From: AC-32 sp035518635
GTDB lineage: Bacteria; Actinomycetota; Thermoleophilia; Gaiellales; Gaiellaceae
NCBI GenBank assembly: GCA_035518635.1
Contig: DATIXI010000013.1
Span: 1 to 24,022 of the forward strand
Direction: 5' to 3'
Length of the DNA stretch: 24,022 bases
Under the pieces are notes generated by a model. That model worked only from the letters and a program-made list of their open reading frames with translations, did no database searches and had not been told where the DNA came from. Of this stretch, positions 1-7,157 are shown piece by piece (the stretch's first letter is position 1; each line of letters starts with the position of its first letter). The position numbers and the translations under genes are program-made.

Positions 1-2
1 TC

Positions 3-140
3 ACCGACCCGGGCGGAGACAGCATCCACATGCTCCGCAACGAGGGGAGCGTCCCGGCGGAGACGATCGCCGTGCAGTTCCTCCCGACCGGCGCCGATCG
101 CAAGATCGACGAGCCGGATCCGGGCAACTGTCACTTCTAG
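3..140 (+). CDS. C-terminal end of a probable cupin-fold protein (5' truncated)
   Basis: Frame 3 is open from the window edge to a TAG stop at 138-140 and gives 45 residues; the start lies outside the window. The tail includes HMLRNEGSVPAETIAVQFLP followed by a short hydrophilic end terminating in GNCHF. A strand-like run (ETIAVQFLP) followed by an Asp/Pro-rich tail resembles the end of small single-domain cupins, in which the last beta strand is followed by a loose tail. The metal-binding cupin motifs are not visible because they would lie upstream. The coding call rests on continuity and codon bias. The cupin assignment is by resemblance only, and the substrate is unknown. Two other small cupins occur in the window. 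Confidence 0.6.
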   Translation, partial: TDPGGDSIHMLRNEGSVPAETIAVQFLPTGADRKIDEPDPGNCHF

Positions 141-177
141 AGCGCCCGGACCGCGGCTCGACGCTCGAGCCCTTTCA

Positions 178-211
178 GGGAATTCCCGCAATTGCTGCGA
201 GGAATTCCCGC
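178..211. promoter_or_regulatory. Tandem GGAATTCCCGC elements upstream of the membrane-protein gene
   Basis: GGAATTCCCGC occurs at 179-189 and again at 201-211, exactly 22 bases apart, which is about two helical turns. The first copy sits in a perfect 10-base palindrome, GGGAATTCCC, at 178-187. The pair lies about 90-120 bases before the ATG at 299. Spaced repeated palindromes on one helix face are typical of operators bound by a dimeric regulator. The factor is unknown. Related sequences occur before the universal stress protein and OsmC genes. Confidence 0.5.
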
Positions 212-298
212 GCGGCGGTTCCGCGCCCGCCCGGATGGATCGCCTGCCGATGCGCAGCACACTCCGCGAAAGCACTTACGCGACGGAAGGAGGAAGCA

Positions 299-1021
299 AT
301 GCGCAAGGTCTTGGAAATCGGAGGCTTTCTAGCCGCAATCGTCCTGATCGCGTTCGGCGTCGGGGCGCTCGTCCTCGGCATCAACGGACACTCGACGGTC
401 AACAACAGCCTCAAGCAGGAGCAGATCGCCGGGACGCCGGACATGACGCCCACGACAATCGCCGGCGAGGTGAAGGCCGCGAAGGCCGCCCAGTCGGCGC
501 TCATCTCGAAGTTGCAGGCGGCAGGCGTGAAGATCACGCCCTCGACGATCGCGGCTCCGAGTTGCTCGGTCGCGAACCAGCAGGTCACGAACGGCGGCAG
601 GGCGCGCTGCTTCGCGAAGTACATGCGGATCCACACGTTCGGCGCTACCTCGGGCCTGACGTACTCGCAGATGGGACGCTATGTGGCCAAGCCCGGCACG
701 CCGGTCAAGTTCACGGACGGGCTCGGCGCGACCAGCGACCCGACCTATGCACAGACCGACCCCAAGACCCAGCAGCCCGTCGAGAACGGCAGGCGTGACA
801 TCTGGGTCACCTACACCGCGCTGACGACGGCGCTCAACACGAGCTACATGGCGTCGCAGCTGTCGGTGTTCGGGATCGTGGTCGGCGTCGCACTGCTGCT
901 GGCCGGCATCGGCTTCGGGATCCTCGCGCTGATGGGAGCGCTCGAGAGCCCGAGGATGGCGTTCGGCCACAAGCCGAAGGAGGCCACTCCCCGGCCGCCC
1001 GAGGTCCCCGCAAAGGCGTAG
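299..1021 (+). CDS. Two-helix membrane protein with extracytoplasmic domain, unknown function
   Basis: The 240-residue protein has a hydrophobic helix at about residues 7-28 and another at about 190-214. Between them is a polar domain of about 160 residues, predicted to lie outside the membrane, with two cysteines (C89, C104) that could pair. The tail after the second helix is Lys/Pro-rich and probably cytoplasmic. The start is well fixed by GGAAGGAGG at 285-293, six bases before ATG. The layout, and a segment with CFAKYMRIH followed by GLTYSQMGRY, resemble small actinobacterial membrane proteins often mislabelled 'aromatic ring-opening dioxygenase LigA'. No catalytic motif is visible and I assign no function. 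Tandem palindromic elements lie upstream and strong hairpins follow the stop. Confidence 0.85.
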   Translation: MRKVLEIGGFLAAIVLIAFGVGALVLGINGHSTVNNSLKQEQIAGTPDMTPTTIAGEVKAAKAAQSALISKLQAAGVKITPSTIAAPSCSVANQQVTNGGRARCFAKYMRIHTFGATSGLTYSQMGRYVAKPGTPVKFTDGLGATSDPTYAQTDPKTQQPVENGRRDIWVTYTALTTALNTSYMASQLSVFGIVVGVALLLAGIGFGILALMGALESPRMAFGHKPKEATPRPPEVPAKA

Positions 1022-1041
1022 ACGGACTCTTCCGTCGCGTC

Positions 1042-1068
1042 GGAGAGGCCGCCTTGCGCGGCCTCTCC
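1042..1068. terminator. Strong hairpin after the membrane-protein gene
   Basis: An 11-bp perfect stem, GGAGAGGCCGC at 1042-1052 pairing with GCGGCCTCTCC at 1058-1068, has a 5-base loop and starts 21 bases after the stop. There is no long T tract, as is common in high-GC actinobacteria, where such hairpins are taken as terminators. Its position between convergent genes supports the call. Confidence 0.65.
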
Positions 1069-1076
1069 ACCCCAGC

Positions 1077-1101
1077 AGAAGGCCGCCTCAGGCGGCCTTC
1101 T
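1077..1101. terminator. Second hairpin between convergent genes, probably serving the response-regulator operon
   Basis: AGAAGGCCGCC at 1077-1087 pairs with GGCGGCCTTCT at 1091-1101 through a 3-base loop, giving an 11-bp perfect stem. It abuts the minus-strand response-regulator stop at 1102-1104. On the plus strand it is followed by TCTTCATT, a partly T-rich tail. It shares the GGCCGCC core with the hairpin at 1042-1068, so the two could also form alternative cross-pairings. Confidence 0.6.
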
Positions 1102-1752
1102 TCATTCCTCCAACAGCCCCTGGTCGAGCGCGTAGCGCACGAGCTCCGCACGGCTCGAGAGGCGAAGCTTCTGCATGATGTGGGCCCGGTGCGTCTCGGC
1201 CGTGCGAACCGAGATGTAGAGCTGACCGGCGATCTCCTGGTTGGTGTGCCCGAGCGCCAGGAGCCGGAGCACCTCACGCTCGCGGTCGGAGAGCGGATCC
1301 TCCTCGGCCCGCCGGCGCTCCTCGGTCTCCGCGGCCACGAGCCGAGCGCCGAGCTCGGGGTGGACGTAGCGCCCGCCGCCCGCGACCTCCTTGATCGCCG
1401 CGACCAGCTCCGAGTCGGCGGCCTCCTTGAGCACGTAACCGCTTGCCCCTGCCGAGAACGCCTCGCGCACGTAGCTCGGGTCGTCCTGCATCGAGAGGAC
1501 GAGCACCTTCAGGTCCGGGCTCTCGTGCAGGAGCTGCGGCACGACGTCGAGCCCGCTCTGGTCGGGCATCACGACGTCGAGGAGGACGACGTCGGGCTTG
1601 AGCGAGCGCGCCTCGAAGATCGCATCGCGTGCGTTCCCCGCCTCGCCGACCGCCTCGAGCTCCTTCTCGGCGTCGACGAGCAGCTTGAGCCCGGCCCGGA
1701 CAACGGCGTGATCGTCGACGATCAGGACCCGCGTCTTGCGCTTCGCGGTCAT
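1102..1752 (-). CDS. NarL/LuxR-family response regulator
   Basis: The 216-residue protein has an N-terminal receiver domain (about residues 7-125) with the acidic pair D13/D14, the phospho-acceptor D59 in VVLLDVVMPD, a switch Ser near 87 and K109 in SGYVLKE. A LuxR-type helix-turn-helix (about 152-212) contains LSDREREVLRLLALGHTNQE. This is the standard two-domain regulator that dimerises and binds DNA once phosphorylated. Its ATG overlaps the kinase stop as ATGA (1749-1752), so translation is likely coupled and the kinase at 1749-3392 is its obvious partner. Targets are not visible directly; the shared palindromes upstream of nearby stress genes are untested candidates. Confidence 0.95.
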   Translation of the reverse strand: MTAKRKTRVLIVDDHAVVRAGLKLLVDAEKELEAVGEAGNARDAIFEARSLKPDVVLLDVVMPDQSGLDVVPQLLHESPDLKVLVLSMQDDPSYVREAFSAGASGYVLKEAADSELVAAIKEVAGGGRYVHPELGARLVAAETEERRRAEEDPLSDREREVLRLLALGHTNQEIAGQLYISVRTAETHRAHIMQKLRLSSRAELVRYALDQGLLEE

Positions 1753-3392
1753 CGGAGCGGCACGTCCGCGGCGATCGTCGTTCCGGCCCCCGGGCGCGAC
1801 TCGACCCGGAGGCGGCCTCCGAGCAGCGCGAGCCGCTCGCCCATCGCGACCAGGCCGAAGCCTTCCCCGCCCGCCTCCGGGTCGAAGCCCTGTCCGTCGT
1901 CCTCGACGACCGCCGTGACGAAACCCTCCATGCGTGTGAGCGCGATGCTGACGTGCCGCGCGCGCGCGTGCTTGATCACGTTCGTCAGCGACTCCTGCAC
2001 GATCCGGTAGAGGGCGGTCTCGACCTCGCCCGGGAGGCGCTCCGACCCCAGCGCCGCGCCGAAGTCCACGGCCACCCCGGCCTGCTCCGCGAACGAGGAG
2101 GTCAGGTTCTCGAGCGCGGCCTCGAGCCCGAAGTCGTCCAGCGCGCTAGGCCGGAGCTCGACCGCCAGCCGGCGGACGTCCTGCAGCGTTGCGACCACGA
2201 GCTCGCGCAGCGTGGCGGTCGCGGCGCGCGATTCGTCGGTCTGCAGCGTCTCCTCGAGCGACTTCAGGCCGAGCAGGATCGAGGTCAGCGCCTGCCCGGT
2301 CTCGTCGTGCAGCTCGCGGGCGAGGCGGCGCCGCTCGAGCTCCTGCGCGTCGACGACGCGGCGCAGCGCGTCGCGCGCGATCCGCTCCGAGAGGTCGACA
2401 GCTACCGCGGCGCGGCTGGCGAACGTCTCGGCGAGTCTCAGGTCGGTCTCGGAGAAGCGCGGCTCCGGGCCGAGCTTGTCGTGGGCCTCGATCACGCCGA
2501 TCGGCTCGCCGCGCACGAGCAGCGGGACCCAGAGCCCGGTGCGTGCGCCGATCAGCCGCGTGAGCTCGGGGTTCACGTCGGGATCGTCGAGGACGGACTC
2601 GACCCGCTCGCTCGCGCCGCGCTCGAGCACCCGGCCGCTCTTCGACGCCGAGTGAGCAATCGTCCGGCCGACGACCTCCTCGCCCCCCTCCCCGGCGGCG
2701 GCTGCGACGCGCAGCTGGTCGCCGCCGGCCGGGAGGAGCACGGTCACGATCCGCGCGTCGAGCAACTCCCGCAGCCGGCGCGCGACGAGGTCGAGCAGCC
2801 GGTCGACGTCGGTCTCGGTCGCGAGCGCGTTCCCGACCTCGTTCAGCGACTCCAGTTGGCGCGACCAGCTCGTCGCGGCCTCGTACAGGCGGGCGTTCTC
2901 GATCGCCACCGCGGCCTGGCCCGCGAGAAGCGTCATGAGCTCCTCGTCCTCGGCGGTGAAGGCCTCTTCCCCGACCTTCTCCGTGAGATAGAAGTTCCCG
3001 TAGGAGACCCCGCGGAGCAGGATCGGCACGCCGAGGAACGAGCGCATCGAGGGGTGGCTGGGCGGGAAGCCGACCGACCGCGGATCCTTGCTCAGGTCGT
3101 GCAGGCGGAGCGGCTTGGCGTCCTGGATCAGCGCGCCGAGGATCCCGCGGCCGCGCGGAGGATCTCCGATGGCCGCGTGCGTCTCCGCATCGATCCCGGT
3201 CGTGATGAACAGCTCCAGCTCCGAGCCCGCTCCGTCGATCACGCCGAGCGCGCCGTAGCGCGCGCCCGTCAGCTCGGCCGCCTTCTCGACGAGACGCTGG
3301 AGCAGAGCGTCGAGCGACAGCTCGGATGTGATCGCGACGCCGGCCTCGACGAGCGCGCGGAGTCGTTCCTCGCTCGGGCTGACCGCCTCCAC
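1749..3392 (-). CDS. Double-GAF sensor histidine kinase, DevS/DosS-like, predicted haem GAF
   Basis: I place the start at GTG 3392, giving 547 residues. GAF1 (about 15-170) contains RGRGILGALI and GFPPSHPSMRSFLGVP, hallmarks of mycobacterial DevS/DosS GAF-A. GAF2 covers about 180-335. The HisKA_3 dimerisation domain carries phospho-acceptor H362 in ARELHDETGQ. The HATPase has an N box (QESLTNVIKHA, 466-476), DDGQGF (498-503) and GFGLVAMGER (511-520). H113 and Y135 are 22 residues apart, like haem ligand H149 and distal Y171 of DosS, so haem binding is plausible. No transmembrane segment is seen, so it is cytoplasmic. The frame stays open far upstream through the stress-protein gene, but that part has no kinase homology and is antisense-type noise. 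A TANNNT box lies 7 bases before the GTG. Confidence 0.93.
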   Translation of the reverse strand: MEAVSPSEERLRALVEAGVAITSELSLDALLQRLVEKAAELTGARYGALGVIDGAGSELELFITTGIDAETHAAIGDPPRGRGILGALIQDAKPLRLHDLSKDPRSVGFPPSHPSMRSFLGVPILLRGVSYGNFYLTEKVGEEAFTAEDEELMTLLAGQAAVAIENARLYEAATSWSRQLESLNEVGNALATETDVDRLLDLVARRLRELLDARIVTVLLPAGGDQLRVAAAAGEGGEEVVGRTIAHSASKSGRVLERGASERVESVLDDPDVNPELTRLIGARTGLWVPLLVRGEPIGVIEAHDKLGPEPRFSETDLRLAETFASRAAVAVDLSERIARDALRRVVDAQELERRRLARELHDETGQALTSILLGLKSLEETLQTDESRAATATLRELVVATLQDVRRLAVELRPSALDDFGLEAALENLTSSFAEQAGVAVDFGAALGSERLPGEVETALYRIVQESLTNVIKHARARHVSIALTRMEGFVTAVVEDDGQGFDPEAGGEGFGLVAMGERLALLGGRLRVESRPGAGTTIAADVPLR

Positions 3393-3399
3393 GGGCGCG

Positions 3400-3405
3400 A
3401 GCGTA
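3400..3405 (-). promoter_or_regulatory. -10 box for a leaderless kinase transcript
   Basis: On the minus strand TACGCT is followed by 7 bases and then the GTG start of the kinase at 3392, with no Shine-Dalgarno. This matches the TANNNT-to-start spacing of actinobacterial leaderless promoters. It lies in the 41-base gap after the stress-protein stop and would let kinase and regulator be transcribed independently of that gene. Confidence 0.5.
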
Positions 3406-3433
3406 TCCGCTCGGCGCCCGTCCGGAACAGGCC

Positions 3434-3895
3434 TCAGGCAGCGCGGCTGCGCGCGCCGGAGCGCTGCTTGCAGACCAGCACCGGCCGGTCGGCCTTCTGG
3501 ACGAGCTCGGTCGAGACGCTGCCCAGCAGGGCCCCGGCGATCCCGCCTCGCCCCCGCGAGCCGACGACGATCAGGTCGGCGTCCCGGGCGGCGGCGAGCT
3601 CGATCACGCGCTCGGCCGGGTGTCCCTCGACGATCTCGGCCTCCGACTCGACGCCGACCTCCAGCGCGAGCTCCTCGGCCTCGGCGAGCGCGGAGCGCGC
3701 GTGCTGCATCTCCTCGCTCAGCGAGCGCTGGTAGAGCGGGCTCCCGAGCATGGACGACGGCCCGTGGCGCACGTAGACAAAGGTCACGAACGCTCCCGAC
3801 TCTCGTGCGAGCGCAAGCCCGGTCTCGAGCGCCTCGCGCGCGCCCGGCGACCCGTCGGTCGCGATCACGAGGCGGTGCTCTCGGTTCTTGGGCAT
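3434..3895 (-). CDS. Universal stress protein, ATP-binding UspA family
   Basis: The 153-residue single-domain USP begins with the typical strand HRLVIATDGSPGAREAL. It ends with VVGSRGRGGIAGALLGSVS, which holds the ATP-binding pattern G-x2-G-x9-G-S exactly (G112, G115, G125, S126), followed by the closing strand DRPVLVCK. It is therefore predicted to bind ATP, like MJ0577-type USPs. The start is fixed by AAGGAGG at 3904-3910, eight bases before ATG. It lies upstream of the sensor kinase and regulator on the same strand, with a 41-base gap. USPs are classic members of the mycobacterial DosR dormancy regulon, which fits the DevS-like kinase. A quasi-palindrome lies about 72-90 bases upstream. 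Confidence 0.95.
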   Translation of the reverse strand: MPKNREHRLVIATDGSPGAREALETGLALARESGAFVTFVYVRHGPSSMLGSPLYQRSLSEEMQHARSALAEAEELALEVGVESEAEIVEGHPAERVIELAAARDADLIVVGSRGRGGIAGALLGSVSTELVQKADRPVLVCKQRSGARSRAA

Positions 3896-3958
3896 TTGCA
3901 ATACCTCCTTCCCGGGAGCATCGGCCGTGCCTTGCCCTCGCGCATCCGGAGCGCGCCG

Positions 3959-3992
3959 GATCGCGGCTGCGGGTTTCCCGCGCGGGCCTCCG
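3959..3992. promoter_or_regulatory. Quasi-palindromic element between the USP and GNAT-synthetase genes
   Basis: The core GCGGG-TTT-CCCGC at 3969-3981 is a perfect inverted repeat with 5-bp arms. The 34-base segment matches the one at 7869-7902 (upstream of OsmC) at 25 of 34 positions by hand alignment, and shares CTGCG and TTCCCGCGCGG with the element at 195-216. It sits within the 147-base divergent intergenic region, about 72 bases from the USP start. An ATCCGG/CCGGAT inverted repeat overlaps its left edge (3944-3961). Confidence 0.45.
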
Positions 3993-4042
3993 TGCCTTCT
4001 CCGGTGGCAACGGCGCGCCTCTTGACAGAGACTTGAGGGGCG

Positions 4043-6694
4043 ATGGCAGCACCGACGCGCGCTCGAGAGACCCCGGCCGCGGTCGACGTGATCCTCCGCG
4101 ACGGGTCCACGCTTCGCCTCCAGGCGCCCACGGCCGCCGATCTCCCCGCCCTCGAGGCGTTCTTCTCGAGGCTCTCGGACCGGAGCTTCTACCAGCGCTT
4201 CCACGGGGTCAGGCACGTCGACCGCGCGCTCGTCGAGCATTTCGCCGACCCCGACTGGTTCGACCGCGGCGTCCTCGCAGGCGTGCTCGAGGACGAGATC
4301 GTGGCCGTCGCGGAGTTCATGCGGCTCCGCGACGAGACCTCCGCCGAGGTCGCCTTCGCCGTGGCCGACGAGCTGCAGGGGCGCGGGATCGGCACGCGCC
4401 TGCTCGAGCAGCTCGCGTCGCGCGCAGCGGCAGCCGGTGTGGAGCGCTTCGTCGCGGAGGTGCTCCCCGAGAACGCCGCGATGCTGGCCGTCTTCAGGGA
4501 CGCGGGCTTCGAGGTGGCCCGCGAGCTCGACGACGGCGAGATCGAGGTGCGGTTCCCGATCGCCGCGACCGAGACGTTCCGGGCCCACGTGGACGAGCGC
4601 GACCACCTCGCGGTGACCGCGTCGCTCCGCCCGTTCTTCGCGCCGGCCTCGCTCGCGGTGATCGGCGCCTCGCACCGGCGCGGCTCGATCGGCGGCGAGC
4701 TGTTCCGCAACGTGCTGGCGGCGGACTTCGACGGCGCGGCGTACCCCGTCAACCGCGACGGGGAGCCGGTCGGCGGGGTGCGCGGCTACAAATCGCTCGC
4801 GGAGCTGCCCGAGGTCGTCGACCTCGTCGTGATCTGCCTTCCGGGACAGCACGTGCTCGGCGTTGCCGAGGAGGCGCTCGGGCTCGGGGTCAAGGCGCTG
4901 TGCGTCATCTCGTCGGGCTTCGCCGAGATCGGCGGCGAGGGCGTCGAACGGCAGGAGCGGCTGCTCGAGCTCGTCCGGGCCCACGGCGGCCGCCTCGTCG
5001 GCCCGAACTGTCTCGGGATCGCGATCCCGCCGCTCGGCCTCAACGCGACGTTCGGCCCTCGACCGCTGCCACCCGGCCCGATCGCCTTCTCCTCGCAGAG
5101 CGGGGCCCTCGGGCTGGCGCTCCTGGAGAAGGCGTCAGAGCGGCGGCTCGGCTTCTCGGCCTTCGTCTCGATCGGGAACAAGGCCGACGTCTCCTCGAAC
5201 GACCTGCTCGAGTGGTGGGAGGACGATTCCGCCAGCGAGGTCGTCCTGCTCTACCTGGAGTCGTTCGGCAACCCGGGCAAATTCAGCCGCCTCGCCCGCC
5301 GCGTCGCCCGGCGCAAGCCGATCCTCGCCCTGAAGGCGGGGACGACCGGCGCAGGGGCGAAGGCCGCCAGCTCGCACACGGCCGCCCTCGCGAGCTCGGA
5401 CGCCGCGGTCGAGGCGCTCTTCCAGCAGGCGGGCGTCCTGCGCGCGCGGACGCTCGAGGAGCTCGTGGACGCCGCAGCGCTGCTGTCGCGCCAGCCGCTG
5501 CCGCAGGGCCGCCGCGTCGGCGTGCTGACCAACGCGGGCGGCCTCGGGATCCTCTGCGCGGACGCCTGCGAGACGGCCGGCCTCGAGCTCCCGGAGCCGG
5601 GCGAGGAGACGCGCGCCGCGCTGGCGGAGATCCTGCCGGCCGAGGCGAGCCTCGCGAACCCGGTCGACATGCTCGGCGGCTCGACCGAGGAAACCTACGC
5701 GAAGGTGATCCCGCTGCTGCTGGCAGACCGGCGGCTGGACGCGCTGATTGCGCTTTTCGTCCCGCCGGTGGTCGCGGGCGCGGAGGACGTTGCCGCCGCG
5801 ATCGCCCAGGCGGCTCGCGAGTCGGGCTCCGAGAAGCCGGTGCTCGCGGTCGTGATGAGTGCCGAGGGCACGCCGCAGGTGCTGCTCGCGGGGGACTCCC
5901 CGGCCGCGAGCTTCGACTACCCGGAGTCGGCCGCGCGGGCGCTCGGCCTCGCCGCAGCGCGATCGGACTGGCTGCGACAGCCCGCCGGGACCGTGCCGAC
6001 CCTGGACGGCACCGACCGCACCGCCGCCCGGCAGATCATCACGTCCGGCGAGGGCTGGCTCGAGCCGGGACAGATCCGGGGGCTGCTCGAGGCCTACGGT
6101 GTGCCCCTCGTGGCCGAGCGCCTGGCCGCGAGCGCCGAGGAGGCCGTCGCCGCCGCCCGGGAGCTCGGCTTCCCGGTGGTCGTGAAGACCGCCACCGCCG
6201 GAGCGCACAAGACCGAGCGGGGCGGCGTTGCGCTCGATCTCCGCGACGAGGAACAGGTGACCGCAGCCGTCGAGCGCATCGGCGCGCCGGTGATCGTGCA
6301 GGCATACGTCAGCGGCGGAGCCGAGCTCCTCGCAGGGGTCGTCCAGGACCCGGTTTTCGGGCCGCTTGTCGCGTTCGGGCCCGGTGGGGTGCTGGCCGAG
6401 CTGATCGGCGCCGCCGGCTTCCGGCTCGCGCCGCTGACGGATGCCGACGCGCGGGCCCTGGTGCTCGGTGGAAAGGCCGGGCGGCTCGTGCGCGGTTTCC
6501 GCGGCGCGCCCGCGGCGAACGCCGACGTCCTCGTGGATCTCGTCCACCGGCTCTCGCTGCTCGCCGAGGACTTCCCGGAGATCGCCGAGCTCGACCTCAA
6601 CCCGGTGCTCGCGCTCCCGGACCGCTGCGTCGTCGTCGACGCACGGATCCGGATCGCGGCGGCGGAGCCGAAGCGGTCGCCGAAGACCTGGTAG
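4043..6694 (+). CDS. GNAT acetyltransferase fused to NDP-forming acyl-CoA synthetase (Pat-like)
   Basis: The 883-residue fusion starts with a GNAT acetyltransferase domain (about 14-175) containing the acetyl-CoA loop LQGRGIGTRLLEQL (111-124). Then comes an acyl-CoA synthetase (ADP-forming) module: CoA-binding Rossmann domain (about 195-320, FFAPASLAVIGAS), succinyl-CoA-ligase-like domains (about 340-640) with the phospho-His motif SSHTAALA (H445), and an ATP-grasp domain (about 665-875) with VVVKTATAG and ELDLNPVLAL. The order is the reverse of E. coli PatZ and as in actinobacterial N-terminal-GNAT proteins. Family members acetylate lysines, typically of acyl-CoA synthetases; with H445 present the synthetase half may be active. 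GAGGGG before ATG serves as ribosome site. It is divergent from the USP gene, a possible substrate. No cyclic-nucleotide-binding domain is present. Confidence 0.93.
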   Translation: MAAPTRARETPAAVDVILRDGSTLRLQAPTAADLPALEAFFSRLSDRSFYQRFHGVRHVDRALVEHFADPDWFDRGVLAGVLEDEIVAVAEFMRLRDETSAEVAFAVADELQGRGIGTRLLEQLASRAAAAGVERFVAEVLPENAAMLAVFRDAGFEVARELDDGEIEVRFPIAATETFRAHVDERDHLAVTASLRPFFAPASLAVIGASHRRGSIGGELFRNVLAADFDGAAYPVNRDGEPVGGVRGYKSLAELPEVVDLVVICLPGQHVLGVAEEALGLGVKALCVISSGFAEIGGEGVERQERLLELVRAHGGRLVGPNCLGIAIPPLGLNATFGPRPLPPGPIAFSSQSGALGLALLEKASERRLGFSAFVSIGNKADVSSNDLLEWWEDDSASEVVLLYLESFGNPGKFSRLARRVARRKPILALKAGTTGAGAKAASSHTAALASSDAAVEALFQQAGVLRARTLEELVDAAALLSRQPLPQGRRVGVLTNAGGLGILCADACETAGLELPEPGEETRAALAEILPAEASLANPVDMLGGSTEETYAKVIPLLLADRRLDALIALFVPPVVAGAEDVAAAIAQAARESGSEKPVLAVVMSAEGTPQVLLAGDSPAASFDYPESAARALGLAAARSDWLRQPAGTVPTLDGTDRTAARQIITSGEGWLEPGQIRGLLEAYGVPLVAERLAASAEEAVAAARELGFPVVVKTATAGAHKTERGGVALDLRDEEQVTAAVERIGAPVIVQAYVSGGAELLAGVVQDPVFGPLVAFGPGGVLAELIGAAGFRLAPLTDADARALVLGGKAGRLVRGFRGAPAANADVLVDLVHRLSLLAEDFPEIAELDLNPVLALPDRCVVVDARIRIAAAEPKRSPKTW

Positions 6695-6701
6695 CGATGG
6701 C

Positions 6702-7049
6702 ATGCTGCTCGTCGTGAGCGACGAGCCCTCCCTCCCGGCCGCGCACCCGTTCGACATCGCGAGCGTCCAGCAGCGGCTCGCGGCAGGCAATGGCGGCTAC
6801 GAGGTCGTCCACAGCTCGCCCAGCGTCGAGCTCGGCGTCTACGTGCTCGTCGCCCCCGAGCCCGACCGCCAGCAGCCGCACGAGGACGACGAGATCTACG
6901 TCGTGCTCGAGGGCACCGGCGTCCTCGAGGTCGAGGGCGAGCAGGTCGAGCTGCGCGAGGGGCACGCGGTGTTCGTCCCGGCCGGCGCCGAGCACCGCTT
7001 CGTCGGCTACGAGCGGCTGAGCGTGCTCGTCATCTTCGAGCGGCGCTAG
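6702..7049 (+). CDS. Small cupin-domain protein
   Basis: The 115-residue protein has one cupin barrel (about 48-112). Motif 1 is degenerate, QPHEDDEIYVVLEGTG, with H60 and E64 but not the usual second His. Motif 2, GHAVFVPAGAEHRF, supplies H98. The metal site would be a reduced His/Glu/His set, so function may be binding or regulation rather than dioxygenase chemistry; the substrate is unknown. The gene starts 7 bases after the GNAT-synthetase stop and is probably co-transcribed. There is no good Shine-Dalgarno. I chose ATG 6702; GTG 6714 in the same frame is an alternative that would remove four residues. Confidence 0.85.
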   Translation: MLLVVSDEPSLPAAHPFDIASVQQRLAAGNGGYEVVHSSPSVELGVYVLVAPEPDRQQPHEDDEIYVVLEGTGVLEVEGEQVELREGHAVFVPAGAEHRFVGYERLSVLVIFERR

Positions 7050-7157
7050 CGCAACCGTCTTCGACCAGTCAATCGGCTCGGCCGGTCGTTTCCGACGGAC
7101 ACCCGGGCCAAGCCCGCGCGTCCTGAGATCGGCATCGCAAGCGACGCCTCAACGCAA

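Noticed and set aside
4022..4027. TTGACA as a -35 box for the Pat-like gene
   Set aside because: It lies only 15 bases before the ATG, so the -10 would fall inside the gene; no usable -10 is seen.
3393..4052. A 220-residue N-terminal extension of the histidine kinase frame, running through the stress-protein gene
   Set aside because: The extension is Arg/Ala/Gly-rich, has no domain and overlaps the clearly coding UspA gene on the same strand in another frame; a GTG with a TANNNT box fits the GAF domain start.
4043..6694. cAMP-controlled acetyltransferase linked to the cyclase in the window
   Set aside because: The fusion has no cyclic-nucleotide-binding domain, so a direct link to the cyclase at 11179-14490 is not supported.
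3328..6717. Very long plus-strand frame of more than 1100 codons overlapping the Pat-like gene
   Set aside because: It is low-complexity Arg/Pro/Ala sequence typical of an off-frame shadow in high-GC DNA; the real gene is in another frame at 4043-6694.
7071..7110. Possible terminator between the convergent cupin and two-domain genes
   Set aside because: Only 4-bp stems such as GTCG/CGAC and GGGC/GCCC can be drawn; too weak to call.
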